Of a stretch of 64,000 nt of DNA, positions 1 to 7,397 are shown piece after piece. The stretch comes from JAPPHA01 sp965221575 (GTDB lineage Bacteria > Pseudomonadota > Alphaproteobacteria > Rhodobacterales > Rhodobacteraceae). A model generated the notes under the pieces. The model saw only the letters and a list, made by a program, of their open reading frames with translations. It searched no databases and had not been told where the DNA came from. The stretch is taken from assembly GCA_965221575.1 (NCBI GenBank), contig CBDCSM010000014.1, forward strand, positions 434,001 through 498,000, read 5' to 3'. The position numbers and the translations under genes were made by a program. Positions within the stretch are counted from its first letter, which is position 1. Each line of letters starts with the position of its first letter.

Positions 1-357
1 TGCTGCGGCGTCAACAAGGTCTGCGGTCTCCTCATCGGTATAGATGTACGGCCGAGGTCGGCTCCTGACCGCGGGGATCAGACCTTTCGGCGGGACCTCG
101 GTTTCCGGATCCAGCATCTGCAACCAGATGGCGAAGGTGCGTACATGGCTGAACCGGCAGGACCATGATTTCTGGCTCGCGGAGCCGTATTGCTCCTTCC
201 AGAGCAGGAACAGTTCCGCGGTGACATGCCGTGCCCCCTGGTTCACGGCGAAAGCAGCAAATGTCCGCAAGGCCAGGACTGCGGAGGCCGAAAGACCGGT
301 TCCGAGTGCCTCCCTCTGGGCGAGATAATGTTCCACGCGTTCGCTGATCGTTGTCAT
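1..357 (-). CDS. Tyrosine recombinase, second gene of RIT-type trio (partial)
   Basis: This is the N-terminal part of a second tyrosine recombinase gene, cut by the window edge. Its ATG (357-355) overlaps the TGA of the preceding recombinase in an ATGA arrangement, as in the ritA/ritB pair at 3847. The visible 119 residues begin MTTISERVEHYLAQREALG and contain the helical SAM-like core-binding segment. They end at a region reading RPYIYTDEETADLVDAA, which matches the usual start of a recombinase catalytic domain. The catalytic residues lie outside the window. Family assignment rests on position, on overlap with a clear recombinase, and on the same architecture as the 317-residue protein at 3847-4800. 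Confidence 0.72.
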   Translation of the reverse strand, partial: MTTISERVEHYLAQREALGTGLSASAVLALRTFAAFAVNQGARHVTAELFLLWKEQYGSASQKSWSCRFSHVRTFAIWLQMLDPETEVPPKGLIPAVRSRPRPYIYTDEETADLVDAAA

Positions 358-1586
358 TTGCTTCCTCCCTTCACCGGCCAGGGGCGTGCAAGCGCACGCA
401 GTCTTTCGACATCGTGCCGGGCATATATGGTTGTCGATTCTCTGGAACGATGACGCAGGACGTCACCGATCTCCTCCAGCGACGATCCCTGGTTCAGGAG
501 CCTCATCGCCAGGCCGTGGCGCAAGGCGTGGGTTCGCACCTGTCCCCGGGGTGGTGTCAGGTCGGCCAGCCTGTAGGCCCTTTGAAGGGCCTGGCGGATC
601 GGTTGGGACGACGGTAAAGCCGCAAAGGGCGGACGCAGTCCAACGAACAGATGCCGCGACCTCCCCCGGCGGCCGACACGCAACCAGGAGACGATGGCGT
701 CTCCGACATCCGCGGGTACGGGCATGTGATCGCGTTGGCCACGCTTGCCCCGGACGAGCATCCTGCCCACGTTCCAGTCAATGTCATCGAGCCGCATGGC
801 AACCACTTCCTGGGCGCGCAGGCCCAGGCGGGCCATGATCAGGAGCATGGCATGGTCCCGCCTGTCGCGCGGGCTCTCGCCGCGGACCGCTTCGAGCAGC
901 CGGTCAATCGTTTCCGGCTCGAGATGACGGGGCAATCCATCGGGTCGGGCGCTCGCCGTCCGGGGAATGACCGCCGCCAGGTCCCGCGGCATGCGTTTGC
1001 TCCAGAAGAGAAACCGCAGGATGTTGCGGAGGAAACCGATACGCCAGTTGCCCGGCCCGGTGATCCTGTCCACGAACGCAAGGACATCTTTGGGTGTCAC
1101 CGAAGCGAGATCCTCCAGCGTGCCGGTGTCATTGCAGCAGTGCCCCACGAAGTGGGTGAGGATCTTCGGATAGTATTGCAATCGCGGCCCGTACATCCCC
1201 CGTTGGGACCTGAGCCAATGGTCCAGTTCCATGCAGAGCTGTTCCACGGTCCCTGAAGGGGAAGGTGACGGATCTGACCTGGCCATCGCGCCGGCATCGA
1301 CCAGATGTTTGGTGAACCGGCGCACGACCATCGTCAATTCCTGTTTCATATACCGGGTTCCCGTTGTCGGACAGGCATCCGCGAGGTTGGTCATGGCCTC
1401 GATATCCAGCTCCTCGGGGCCGATGCCGCGCGCTTCCGCCATGTGGCAGAGCCGGTTGCTGAAACGTTGGTAGGTTGCGATGCTGCGCTCGCTGTAGCCT
1501 TGCTCTGCCAGGGAATGCAGAAACTCGGCCTCGTGCATCTGCAGCCAGAATTGCTCCGCGGACGGAGCATGTTCAGGAATATTCAT
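354..1586 (-). CDS. Tyrosine recombinase, first gene of RIT-type trio
   Basis: A 410-residue site-specific recombinase of the phage-integrase family. The N-terminal half is the DNA-binding arm. The C-terminal catalytic domain shows the full set of active-site residues: Arg in ARLGLRAQEV, Lys in VRGKRGQ, HALRH, His in LRHRS and the nucleophilic Tyr in TTIYARH. I start at the ATG at 1586 (MNIPEHAP), preceded by GAGAGG; a longer reading would start at TTG 1613. It overlaps the next recombinase by 4 bp. Together with the repeats at 1736-1815 it forms the left-hand RIT-like element, whose third gene and far end should lie beyond base 1. The gene looks intact. Confidence 0.88.
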   Translation of the reverse strand: MNIPEHAPSAEQFWLQMHEAEFLHSLAEQGYSERSIATYQRFSNRLCHMAEARGIGPEELDIEAMTNLADACPTTGTRYMKQELTMVVRRFTKHLVDAGAMARSDPSPSPSGTVEQLCMELDHWLRSQRGMYGPRLQYYPKILTHFVGHCCNDTGTLEDLASVTPKDVLAFVDRITGPGNWRIGFLRNILRFLFWSKRMPRDLAAVIPRTASARPDGLPRHLEPETIDRLLEAVRGESPRDRRDHAMLLIMARLGLRAQEVVAMRLDDIDWNVGRMLVRGKRGQRDHMPVPADVGDAIVSWLRVGRRGRSRHLFVGLRPPFAALPSSQPIRQALQRAYRLADLTPPRGQVRTHALRHGLAMRLLNQGSSLEEIGDVLRHRSRESTTIYARHDVERLRALARPWPVKGGSK

Positions 1587-1735
1587 GAGAAAAGCCTCTC
1601 GCTTGTTGAACAAAGCGAGAAGCCTACAGGAAAATCCGTTCCGGCAAGCTTCGGAAAATCTTGACCAATTGTCAGGAAAGCACGTTGGACATGAACGGTG
1701 GATTCAACTCAGCGCACCGACATTTGCGTCTATGC

Positions 1736-1815
1736 TATGCCGACAAATCCGACACACAAGCACCGGGAATCAAGGGCTTGGCTTGATTTGTCGGCATAAA
1801 AAAGTTGTCGGCATA
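1736..1815. repeat. End repeats of the left RIT-like element
   Basis: Three copies of an 11-base motif TATGCCGACAA lie here: plus orientation at 1736-1746, and reversed at 1788-1798 and 1805-1815. The two outer copies are direct repeats 17 bp apart and the inner one is inverted about 41 bp further in. The inverted pair extends to 14 bp (1736-1749 against 1785-1798). The arrangement matches the ends of the complete RIT element (17 bp between direct copies, about 43 bp to the inverted copy) although the motif sequence differs. I read it as the recombinase binding array at the terminus of the left element. Confidence 0.7.
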
Positions 1816-1821
1816 TCCAAA

Positions 1822-2157
1822 ATTATTTGTGAATCTGACATCCGGGTCGCCCATGAAGCGCAGCACGGATTCCTCGTGCTTGACGAGGCGCTCGTGCAGG
1901 TTGTGTGCGTCCGACTTCGCGATCCGCCCGCGTTTCCCTTTCGGTCGCGGCGGGATCTCTGGCAGTTCCTTGCCGCCCTGGGTCAGGATGGTCCGGTATC
2001 GCTTGCGCACGGCCAGGCGCTCGGCCTCACTCAGGGTCTTGGTCGTGCTCTTGTTGACCTTGTGGCAAGCCTCGCGCAGCAGCTTCTTCATCAGGCGCGC
2101 CCAGCGGAAGGCGTTGGCCTCGACGATGAAGGTCAGTTCGCGCAAAAGGTGCGAGCC
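1822..2157 (-). pseudogene. IS66-family transposase remnant (C-terminal catalytic part)
   Basis: On the minus strand this reads GSHLLRELTFIVEANAF through NLHERLVKHEESVLRFM to DPDVRFTNN, the familiar C-terminal signature of IS66 (TnpC) transposases with the late catalytic region. Both ends are lost. Upstream it stops at the left end of the complete RIT element, and downstream at FTNN where the left RIT-like element begins. A few bases right of the complete element (about 6143-6165), read on the minus strand as HQLCGS, fit as the missing upstream residues. This suggests that RIT insertion split the gene. It cannot encode an active transposase. Confidence 0.8.
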
Positions 2158-2184
2158 GAAATGTTGCGCGCAACATTTCGGCTC
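2153..2184. repeat. Perfect 32-bp palindrome at RIT left junction
   Basis: The half-site GAGCCGAAATGTTGCG (2153-2168) is followed at once by its exact reverse complement (2169-2184). Its core is two copies of the RIT end motif (ATGTTGCG) joined head to head, bracketed by GAGCC and GGCTC. GAGCC is also the 5 bp next to the right end of the element (6143-6147). The palindrome is absent on the right side. It may be the footprint of an internally deleted element copy, or a recombination site. Confidence 0.75.
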
Positions 2185-2349
2185 AAATGTTGCGGTCATT
2201 TTTATGTTGCGGTGACTCAAAAAGTTCTGATTTTCCAGCGGTCTTTCTGGAATCTCCGCAACATTTCATTTTGCATGCCGCCCGTATTTGACAGTCAGAA
2301 TTCCGGTCAACAGGCACGCCACCGGCCTCGGGCCCCGTGTCCGCCTGTC
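2179..2349 (+). repeat. Left 171-bp terminal inverted repeat of RIT element
   Basis: By eye this is identical over 171 bp to the reverse complement of 5978-6148. It includes the two direct copies of ATGTTGCGG (2187 and 2204) and one inverted copy (2256-2264). The outermost 6 bp come from the adjoining palindrome and target rather than from the element. Identity of both ends indicates recent movement or conversion. Confidence 0.9.
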
Positions 2350-2525
2350 GCCTTCTTTTCGACCGATCCGGCCGCCCCTTGGCTGCACCACGTGCCGGGA
2401 TTTTCCCGGGGTCCTGACATCCCGGGAATACGTCGCACTTACGATCTCTCCTGTTCCACTGGGCATACGGGATCAGCTGTCACGGAGCATCGAAACCGGA
2501 ACTCCGGGCATGAGAAGGATCGCTG

Positions 2526-2539
2526 CACCGCAACATAAT
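2526..2539. repeat. Inner copy of RIT end motif, left
   Basis: CACCGCAACATAAT lies 60 bp before the first recombinase start and is the exact reverse complement of 5798-5811, just after the third recombinase stop. These inner copies lie outside the 171-bp repeats. They could be regulatory or accessory recombinase sites. The rest of 2350-2599 holds GC-rich short palindromes but no gene. Confidence 0.6.
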
Positions 2540-2599
2540 TTTTTCCCGCTCCCCGGCATGGCATGACCCTGTCTTCCAGACAAACAGGGAGACACGATC

Positions 2600-3850
2600 A
2601 TGTTCAAAGAACTGTTCACCGATGGCCCCACCATCGAGAGATACCGCGCAACACCGTTCCTCGATGAGCGGCTTCGCTGGCTTGAGCATTGCGCCGAGAG
2701 TGGCGCCCGGTCGAACACGTTGCGCAAAATCGCCAATTGCCAGCTCCATCTGGTTAACCTTCTCGACCTGCAGGTCGGTGACCGTATCGGTATCACCCGC
2801 ATCGAGGCTGCAGCGGAACAATGGTCGCTGCCCGGCGTCCGCCGATTCAACACGCATGCGCGGCCGGACGCACGTCAGCGGTTTGTCGACCACGCGGTGC
2901 GATGGCTGCGTTTCGCGGGCATGTTCGAGGAGGAGCCTTGTCGGCCGCGACATGCGCACACCGACGAAGTCGCGATCTTCGCAAACTGTATGCGCGCGGA
3001 GCGGGGCTGGGCCGAGGAGACGGTTCGCGGTTGCTACAACGCAATCGATCGCTTTTTTGACAGGCTCGATGACCGCGGGATCGCGCTGGATTCGGTCCGC
3101 ATCGAAGATATCGACGACCAGGTCGCCCACTGGCACGCCTGCGGTCTCAGCCGGGTGACGGTCAAGGATTACGCAGAACGTCTGCGCTCCTTCTTCCGCT
3201 TCGCCGAAGGCCGGGGCTGGTGCATGGCCGGACTTGCCGATGGCATCATGGCGCCGCGGTTCCACCCCGGCGAGACGATCCCGAAAGGACTGGATCGGGA
3301 CGAGGTCATGCGACTGCTTGCAACCACCGAAGGCGATCGGCCTGCCGATGTCCGTGCCCGAGCCATTCTCATGGTGCTGATTACCTACGGCCTACGCGCC
3401 GGCGAGGTTGCCGGCCTCGGGCTCGACGATCTGGACTGGAGAGAGGAGCGGGTGCAGGTGCGCCGCCCGAAGCCGGGCCGCACCCATCACTATCCCCTGT
3501 CACGCGGCGTCGGGCAGACGATCCTGCGCTATATCCGCGAGGTTCGTCCCCCGCGTCCGGAAAGAGCGCTGTTCCTGACGCTGAATGCCCCGATCCGGCC
3601 GATAACCGGGCACACGATCGGCCATGTTGTCAGAAGACGCGTCGCCCGCATCGGGATTGTCGGCAAGCGGCGCGGCCCCCATGCGCTCCGCCACGGCACA
3701 GCCCAGTATCTCCTCGACCATGGCCTGTCGATGAAGGAGGTGGGTGACTACCTGGGTCATCGCAGCGTCTCGGCCACTGCCGTATATGCCAGGGTGCAAC
3801 TCGACACGCTGCGCGAGGTCGGCGAGATCGACCTGGAGGGCCTCTTATGA
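2600..3850 (+). CDS. ritA: RIT tyrosine recombinase A
   Basis: A 416-residue tyrosine recombinase and first gene of the complete RIT trio. An N-terminal core-binding region of about 190 residues precedes the catalytic domain. Active-site residues are visible: Arg in TYGLRAGEVAG, Lys in RRPKPGR, HALRH, His in LGHRSVS and Tyr in ATAVYARV. The ATG follows a good GGGAGA ribosome site. It overlaps the second gene by 4 bp (ATGA), so translation is probably coupled. In known RIT elements three different recombinases are kept together in this order, but why three are needed is not settled. Confidence 0.9.
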   Translation: MFKELFTDGPTIERYRATPFLDERLRWLEHCAESGARSNTLRKIANCQLHLVNLLDLQVGDRIGITRIEAAAEQWSLPGVRRFNTHARPDARQRFVDHAVRWLRFAGMFEEEPCRPRHAHTDEVAIFANCMRAERGWAEETVRGCYNAIDRFFDRLDDRGIALDSVRIEDIDDQVAHWHACGLSRVTVKDYAERLRSFFRFAEGRGWCMAGLADGIMAPRFHPGETIPKGLDRDEVMRLLATTEGDRPADVRARAILMVLITYGLRAGEVAGLGLDDLDWREERVQVRRPKPGRTHHYPLSRGVGQTILRYIREVRPPRPERALFLTLNAPIRPITGHTIGHVVRRRVARIGIVGKRRGPHALRHGTAQYLLDHGLSMKEVGDYLGHRSVSATAVYARVQLDTLREVGEIDLEGLL

Positions 3851-4800
3851 CCCTCCTGGAAGCGATCGACGCCTACATCGACTGGCGACGGGCCCACGGC
3901 GCGAAGTTCATCACAAGCGCACTGATTCTGCGTCAGTTCTGCACGCATGTCGGTGGTGACATCGACTGCGACGCCGTCGGGAAAGCCGAAGTTCTGTGCT
4001 TCCTTGCCGGCAACGGGCCGCTGACCCGGTCCCGGGCCAACAGGTACGGTGCACTGGACGGGTTCTGGCGCTACGCGATCAGCCGCGGCCATGCCACCCG
4101 GTCGCCGCTTCCCGCGCGAGATGACGAGCCGCGAAGGCCGGAGTCGGCACCACCTTATGTGTTCTCGCGTGTCGAATTGCAGCGCCTGTTCGGGGCCATC
4201 GACATCAGCCGGCACCGCCCGGTTCAGCTCGATGCCGCCACCCTGCGAGTGCTGCTCCTGCTGCTCTACGGGGCTGGTCTTCGGCTTGGCGAAGCGCAGC
4301 GCCTTACGTTCGACGACGTCGATCTGAACGATGCGGTGCTGACCATACGCAACAGCAAGTTCTTCAAAAATCGCCTTGTTCCCGTCGGAAGTCAGCTCGC
4401 CGAAGCTCTGCGGAGCTACGCCGCAAGGCGCAGGGAACGCCCATTGCCGAAGGGCATGGCCTCCACCTTCCTCGCCAACCGCGATGGCACGCCGTTAGTC
4501 GGCTGTACCGTTCGAAGTGCATTCGCCAAGGTGCTCAAGGCGGCCGGGATCCGGCATGACAGGAACGACAGACGGCGTCCGCCGTGCTTGCACTCGTTTC
4601 GTCATGCCGCGGCCGTTCACAAGCTGGAAGCCTGGTACCGACAGGGCGCCGACGTGCAGCGGTTGCTGCCGGCGCTCTCCACGTGGCTTGGCCACGCTCA
4701 CCTCGACGGAACCCAGGTCTATCTCTCGATGACGCCCGATTTGCTGCATCAGGCCTCGGTCCGTTTCCAACATTATGTCGAAGGAGACAATCATGAATGA
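3847..4800 (+). CDS. ritB: RIT tyrosine recombinase B
   Basis: A 317-residue tyrosine recombinase, second of the trio. It starts on an ATGA overlap with the first gene. The catalytic set is present: Arg in YGAGLRLGEAQ, a Lys in the NSKFFKNR strand, HSFRH, His in WLGHAHL and Tyr in GTQVYLSM. It ends 8 bp inside the third gene. The short N-terminal SAM-like domain resembles that of the partial gene at 1-357, so this gene and that one hold the same place in their elements. Confidence 0.9.
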   Translation: MTLLEAIDAYIDWRRAHGAKFITSALILRQFCTHVGGDIDCDAVGKAEVLCFLAGNGPLTRSRANRYGALDGFWRYAISRGHATRSPLPARDDEPRRPESAPPYVFSRVELQRLFGAIDISRHRPVQLDAATLRVLLLLLYGAGLRLGEAQRLTFDDVDLNDAVLTIRNSKFFKNRLVPVGSQLAEALRSYAARRRERPLPKGMASTFLANRDGTPLVGCTVRSAFAKVLKAAGIRHDRNDRRRPPCLHSFRHAAAVHKLEAWYRQGADVQRLLPALSTWLGHAHLDGTQVYLSMTPDLLHQASVRFQHYVEGDNHE

Positions 4801-5788
4801 ATTCCGCAACCTCGGCCCCTGGCTGCGCCGCTTCCTGGCCGAATACATCGTCACCGAGCGCAATCTCGCCCGCAACACCCAGCTCAGCTACCGCGACACC
4901 TTCGTCTTGCTGATCCCGTTCATCAGCGCCAGGGTCAGAAAGCCGGTCGAACGCCTCACGGTGGACGATCTCTCGTCCCGGCGCGTGCTGGAGTTCCTCG
5001 CCCATCTCGAGGACGAGCGCGGCTGCTCGGTGCAGACCCGCAATCTCCGCCTGTCTGCAATCCGCGCATTTGCCCGTTTCGTCGCCAGCCGTGACCCCGC
5101 TCACCTGGAATGGAGTTCCAGTATCCGCGCGATCACGGTGAAGAAGGCGGCGCCCCAGCCCATAGGCTGGCTCACCAGGACCGAAATGATTGCGCTGATC
5201 GATGTCCCCGACCGGCGAACACCGAGAGGAAGGGTCGAACACGCGCTGCTCCTGTGTCTCTACAACACCGGCGCCCGCGTCTCCGAAGCCACCGCCCTGG
5301 TGGTTCGGGACCTCGAACTCGGGGGTGGCGGTGACAGGCATGCACTCGTGACCCTTAACGGCAAGGGCGGAAAACGGCGCCAATGTCCGCTCTGGCCGTG
5401 GACCGAAGGTGTCCTCGCCGAACTGGTGAAGGGGCGCTCCGCCAACGACGCCGTCTTCCTGAGCCGGTATCAGCGGCCCTATACGCGTTTCGGTGTCTAC
5501 CGGCTCGTGGAGAGGTGTGCCGCCCGCGTGCCCGAACTCGAAGGGAGGAACGTAACACCACACATGATTCGGCATGCGAGTGCCTGCCACCTGCTTAAGT
5601 CAGAGGTCGACCTCTACACGATCCGCGCCTGGCTCGGCCATGTCAGTCTCGATACCACCAACATCTACGCCGAGATCGATCTCGAGATGAAGGCCAGGGC
5701 GATGGCGTTGTGCGATGCGGCGGAGCCCGGACAGGGTCGCCCGTGGAAGGAAGACAGGGGGCTGATGGCTTTCCTCAACGAGCTCTGA
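4793..5788 (+). CDS. ritC: RIT tyrosine recombinase C
   Basis: A 331-residue tyrosine recombinase, third of the trio. I choose the ATG at 4793 (MNEFRNLG) because AAGGAG lies 6 bp upstream; an in-frame ATG at 4775 is closer to the ribosome site than translation normally allows. It overlaps the second gene by 8 bp. The active site is complete: Arg in NTGARVSEA, Lys in LNGKGGKRR, HMIRH, His in WLGHVSL and Tyr in TTNIYAEI. This XerC-like protein is the most canonical of the three. A copy of the RIT motif lies 10 bp after its stop. Confidence 0.9.
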   Translation: MNEFRNLGPWLRRFLAEYIVTERNLARNTQLSYRDTFVLLIPFISARVRKPVERLTVDDLSSRRVLEFLAHLEDERGCSVQTRNLRLSAIRAFARFVASRDPAHLEWSSSIRAITVKKAAPQPIGWLTRTEMIALIDVPDRRTPRGRVEHALLLCLYNTGARVSEATALVVRDLELGGGGDRHALVTLNGKGGKRRQCPLWPWTEGVLAELVKGRSANDAVFLSRYQRPYTRFGVYRLVERCAARVPELEGRNVTPHMIRHASACHLLKSEVDLYTIRAWLGHVSLDTTNIYAEIDLEMKARAMALCDAAEPGQGRPWKEDRGLMAFLNEL

Positions 5789-5797
5789 GCCGAAAAG

Positions 5798-5811
5798 ATT
5801 ATGTTGCGGTG
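5798..5811. repeat. Inner copy of RIT end motif, right
   Basis: ATTATGTTGCGGTG directly follows ritC and is the exact reverse complement of 2526-2539. The following 5812-5977 contains no gene that I can support. Confidence 0.6.
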
Positions 5812-5977
5812 ACCGGGAGAATCCCGATCCCCGGATCACGGTTCCGGCTCACCGCAATTCCTCGTTCTGCGACGGCATTCCATGCAAGGGAAGGAAAGCT
5901 CCCTCCGCCTGTACCAGCAGAAACCCGGGTCGCAATGTGTTCATTCACGGGTGGGCTGGGTTGGCCGGACAGGAGGG

Positions 5978-6148
5978 GACAGGCGGACACGGGGCCCGAG
6001 GCCGGTGGCGTGCCTGTTGACCGGAATTCTGACTGTCAAATACGGGCGGCATGCAAAATGAAATGTTGCGGAGATTCCAGAAAGACCGCTGGAAAATCAG
6101 AACTTTTTGAGTCACCGCAACATAAAAATGACCGCAACATTTGAGCCG
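5978..6148 (-). repeat. Right 171-bp terminal inverted repeat of RIT element
   Basis: This is the reverse complement of 2179-2349. Outside it lie GAGCC and then a 13-bp direct repeat GCCGCACAGTTGA at 6145-6157 and 6168-6180. Confidence 0.9.
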
Positions 6149-6172
6149 CACAGTTGATGCCTGCACCGCCGC

Positions 6173-6480
6173 ACAGTTGACGTCGTCAGGACCAAGGAGA
6201 ATAGTTCAAATGTTAACCATGCCATTCATCTCCCAAACCACGGCTGGCTGGACCTCCATGACTGCGCGGTCGTGGTGAGCAACGACAGTGACATCGCCGA
6301 GGCGACGCGCCTTGTGAGGCAACATCACGGCAAGCGGACCGGATTGATGACACCGGGTACGAGGGCACCTTCGCACCAACTCCTCGTCCATGCGGACTTC
6401 GCAACGCATCCGGGCCAGCGCCCCGGTTAGCTCACAGTTGCCGAACCCGATTTCCGGCACAAACTCCATAAGCCGCGAAA
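6173..6480 (+). pseudogene. NYN-domain protein remnant (3' part, frameshifted)
   Basis: Read in frame from 6173 the translation gives TVDVVRTKEN, then NVNHAIHLPNHGWLDLHDC, AVVVSNDSDIAEATRLV and LMTPGTRAPSHQLLVHADF. This matches the C-terminal half of NYN/LabA-like (DUF88) ribonuclease-fold proteins, including the SNDSD acidic motif. The frame closes at TAG 6428, while the family's next residues (RIRAS, SQLPNPISGTN) continue in the neighbouring frame from about 6402. So there is one frameshift, and the 5' half is missing where the RIT element lies. The gene is dead. The family is usually linked to RNA cleavage. Confidence 0.6.
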
Positions 6481-6693
6481 CTGGTGAACTGGCTCGCACT
6501 GATCCCATGAACGACGACTTGACTGTCCCGTTGCGCTGGCTCCTGGCGTTGCATGCGGGAATCACGGAAGGACTGACGCGGCGTCATGTACGATGAGACG
6601 GGGAAGACGGAATCAGAACCCGCGTGCCCGCGGTAGACGTGAACACCTCGCTTGGGTAGGAGGACGGCCGGGCTGCGAAAAATGGAGGTCAAA

Positions 6694-6909
6694 TTGGCTA
6701 CGCACGTGGATTTCAAACGCCTTGTATCGGATTTCGCCAAACTCGAAGGACGTGCGACGATCAGCTTAGGAACTACGGGCTTTGCCGGGGATGGTGACCG
6801 TCTTTTCCTGAACTTCAACGATGTGGGCATTCTTTTTTCGCGCGAAGACGCCGAGGCATTTCTCGTTGGCGCGGCGCGCGCAGCTAAGCGGTTGGGTCAC
6901 GAGGTCTGA
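6694..6909 (+). CDS. Small hypothetical protein
   Basis: A 71-residue ORF. I prefer the TTG at 6694 because GGAGG lies 5 bp before it; ATG 6682 is the alternative. The product (MATHVDFKRLVSDFAKLEG... ending KRLGHEV) is soluble and has a GDGDRLFLNFNDVG strand-rich middle. I do not recognise the family. No partner gene is adjacent: the next gene, a toxin, starts 200 bp downstream with its own promoter. The balanced composition and ribosome site argue for a real gene, but the support is thin. Confidence 0.4.
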   Translation: MATHVDFKRLVSDFAKLEGRATISLGTTGFAGDGDRLFLNFNDVGILFSREDAEAFLVGAARAAKRLGHEV

Positions 6910-7072
6910 GTATCCAGTTCGATATCGACCTGAACGAGTTTGGGAAACGCCGATCATGGCGACTTGATACAGCTAACCCAACGACCTCCATACGGTACGC
7001 GAAGGTAGTTTTTCGATCACTTTCGCAGATTTCACGATCGCAGGCAGCGATCCTGCACATTTCGTTAGGCAC

Positions 7073-7101
7073 TTGACATATCGTAACGCCTGTCGTTACG
7101 T
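7073..7101 (+). promoter_or_regulatory. Promoter with palindromic operator for higBA-like pair
   Basis: TTGACA (7073-7078), a 17-bp spacer and a TTACGT box (7096-7101) form a plausible sigma-70 promoter. CGTAACG and CGTTACG (7082-7088 and 7094-7100) form a perfect inverted repeat across the spacer and -10, the expected site for autorepression by the HigA antitoxin. The toxin GTG lies only 6 bp after the -10 box, so the transcript may be leaderless. Confidence 0.6.
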
Positions 7102-7107
7102 TAGTCA

Positions 7108-7389
7108 GTGATTAAGAGCTTTGCCGGTAAACGCGCTGCGGCTATCTTCGCAGGTTATGCCGTTCGCGGGTTGCCTGTGCAGATCCAACAACGAGCTCGG
7201 GCCAAGCTGATTGCAATCGACGCGGCTGGCCGCCTTGATGACTTGAGGGTCCCGCCCGGAAACAGGCTGGAAGTTCTTCGTGGCGACCGACGTGGGCAAC
7301 ATAGCGTTCGTGTCAACGAGCAATGGCGCATTTGTTTCGTCTGGCGCGATGGCGACGCTTGGGAGGTCGAGATTGTCGACTATCACTAG
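7108..7389 (+). CDS. higB: RelE/ParE-family toxin, HigB-like
   Basis: A 93-residue toxin of the HigB/proteic killer type, an mRNA-cleaving RelE-fold protein. The start MIKSFAGKRAAAIFAG, the middle LRVPPGNRLEVLRGDRRGQHS and the end WRICFVWRDGDAWEVEIVDYH match the family's conserved order and usual length. The GTG start has no clear ribosome site, but it lies directly after the promoter. The antitoxin follows 8 bp downstream, the toxin-first order typical of higBA. It looks intact. Confidence 0.85.
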   Translation: MIKSFAGKRAAAIFAGYAVRGLPVQIQQRARAKLIAIDAAGRLDDLRVPPGNRLEVLRGDRRGQHSVRVNEQWRICFVWRDGDAWEVEIVDYH

Positions 7390-7397
7390 GAGCTGCA

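Larger units (their letters stand above)
2185..6142 (+). mobile_element. Complete RIT (recombinase-in-trio) element
   Basis: The element carries three consecutive overlapping tyrosine recombinase genes in one direction (2600-5788) between long perfect inverted repeats. RIT elements are a described class with this ritA-ritB-ritC layout. Both ends begin AAATGTTGCGG reading inwards, and GAGCC is found outside each end, compatible with a 5-bp target duplication; on the left it is separated by the palindrome at 2153-2184. Eight copies of the ATGTTGCGG motif occur: 2187, 2204, 2256 (inverted) and 2527 (inverted) on the left, and the mirror set at 5801, 6063, 6114 and 6131 on the right. All three genes keep their active sites, so the element may still be mobile. 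Confidence 0.85.

Noticed and set aside
4535..5590. 351-residue minus-strand frame inside ritB/ritC
   Set aside because: It lies wholly opposite two clear recombinase genes with intact active sites.
6206..6565. 119-residue minus-strand frame
   Set aside because: It is the antisense of the NYN remnant, whose plus-strand reading matches a known fold.
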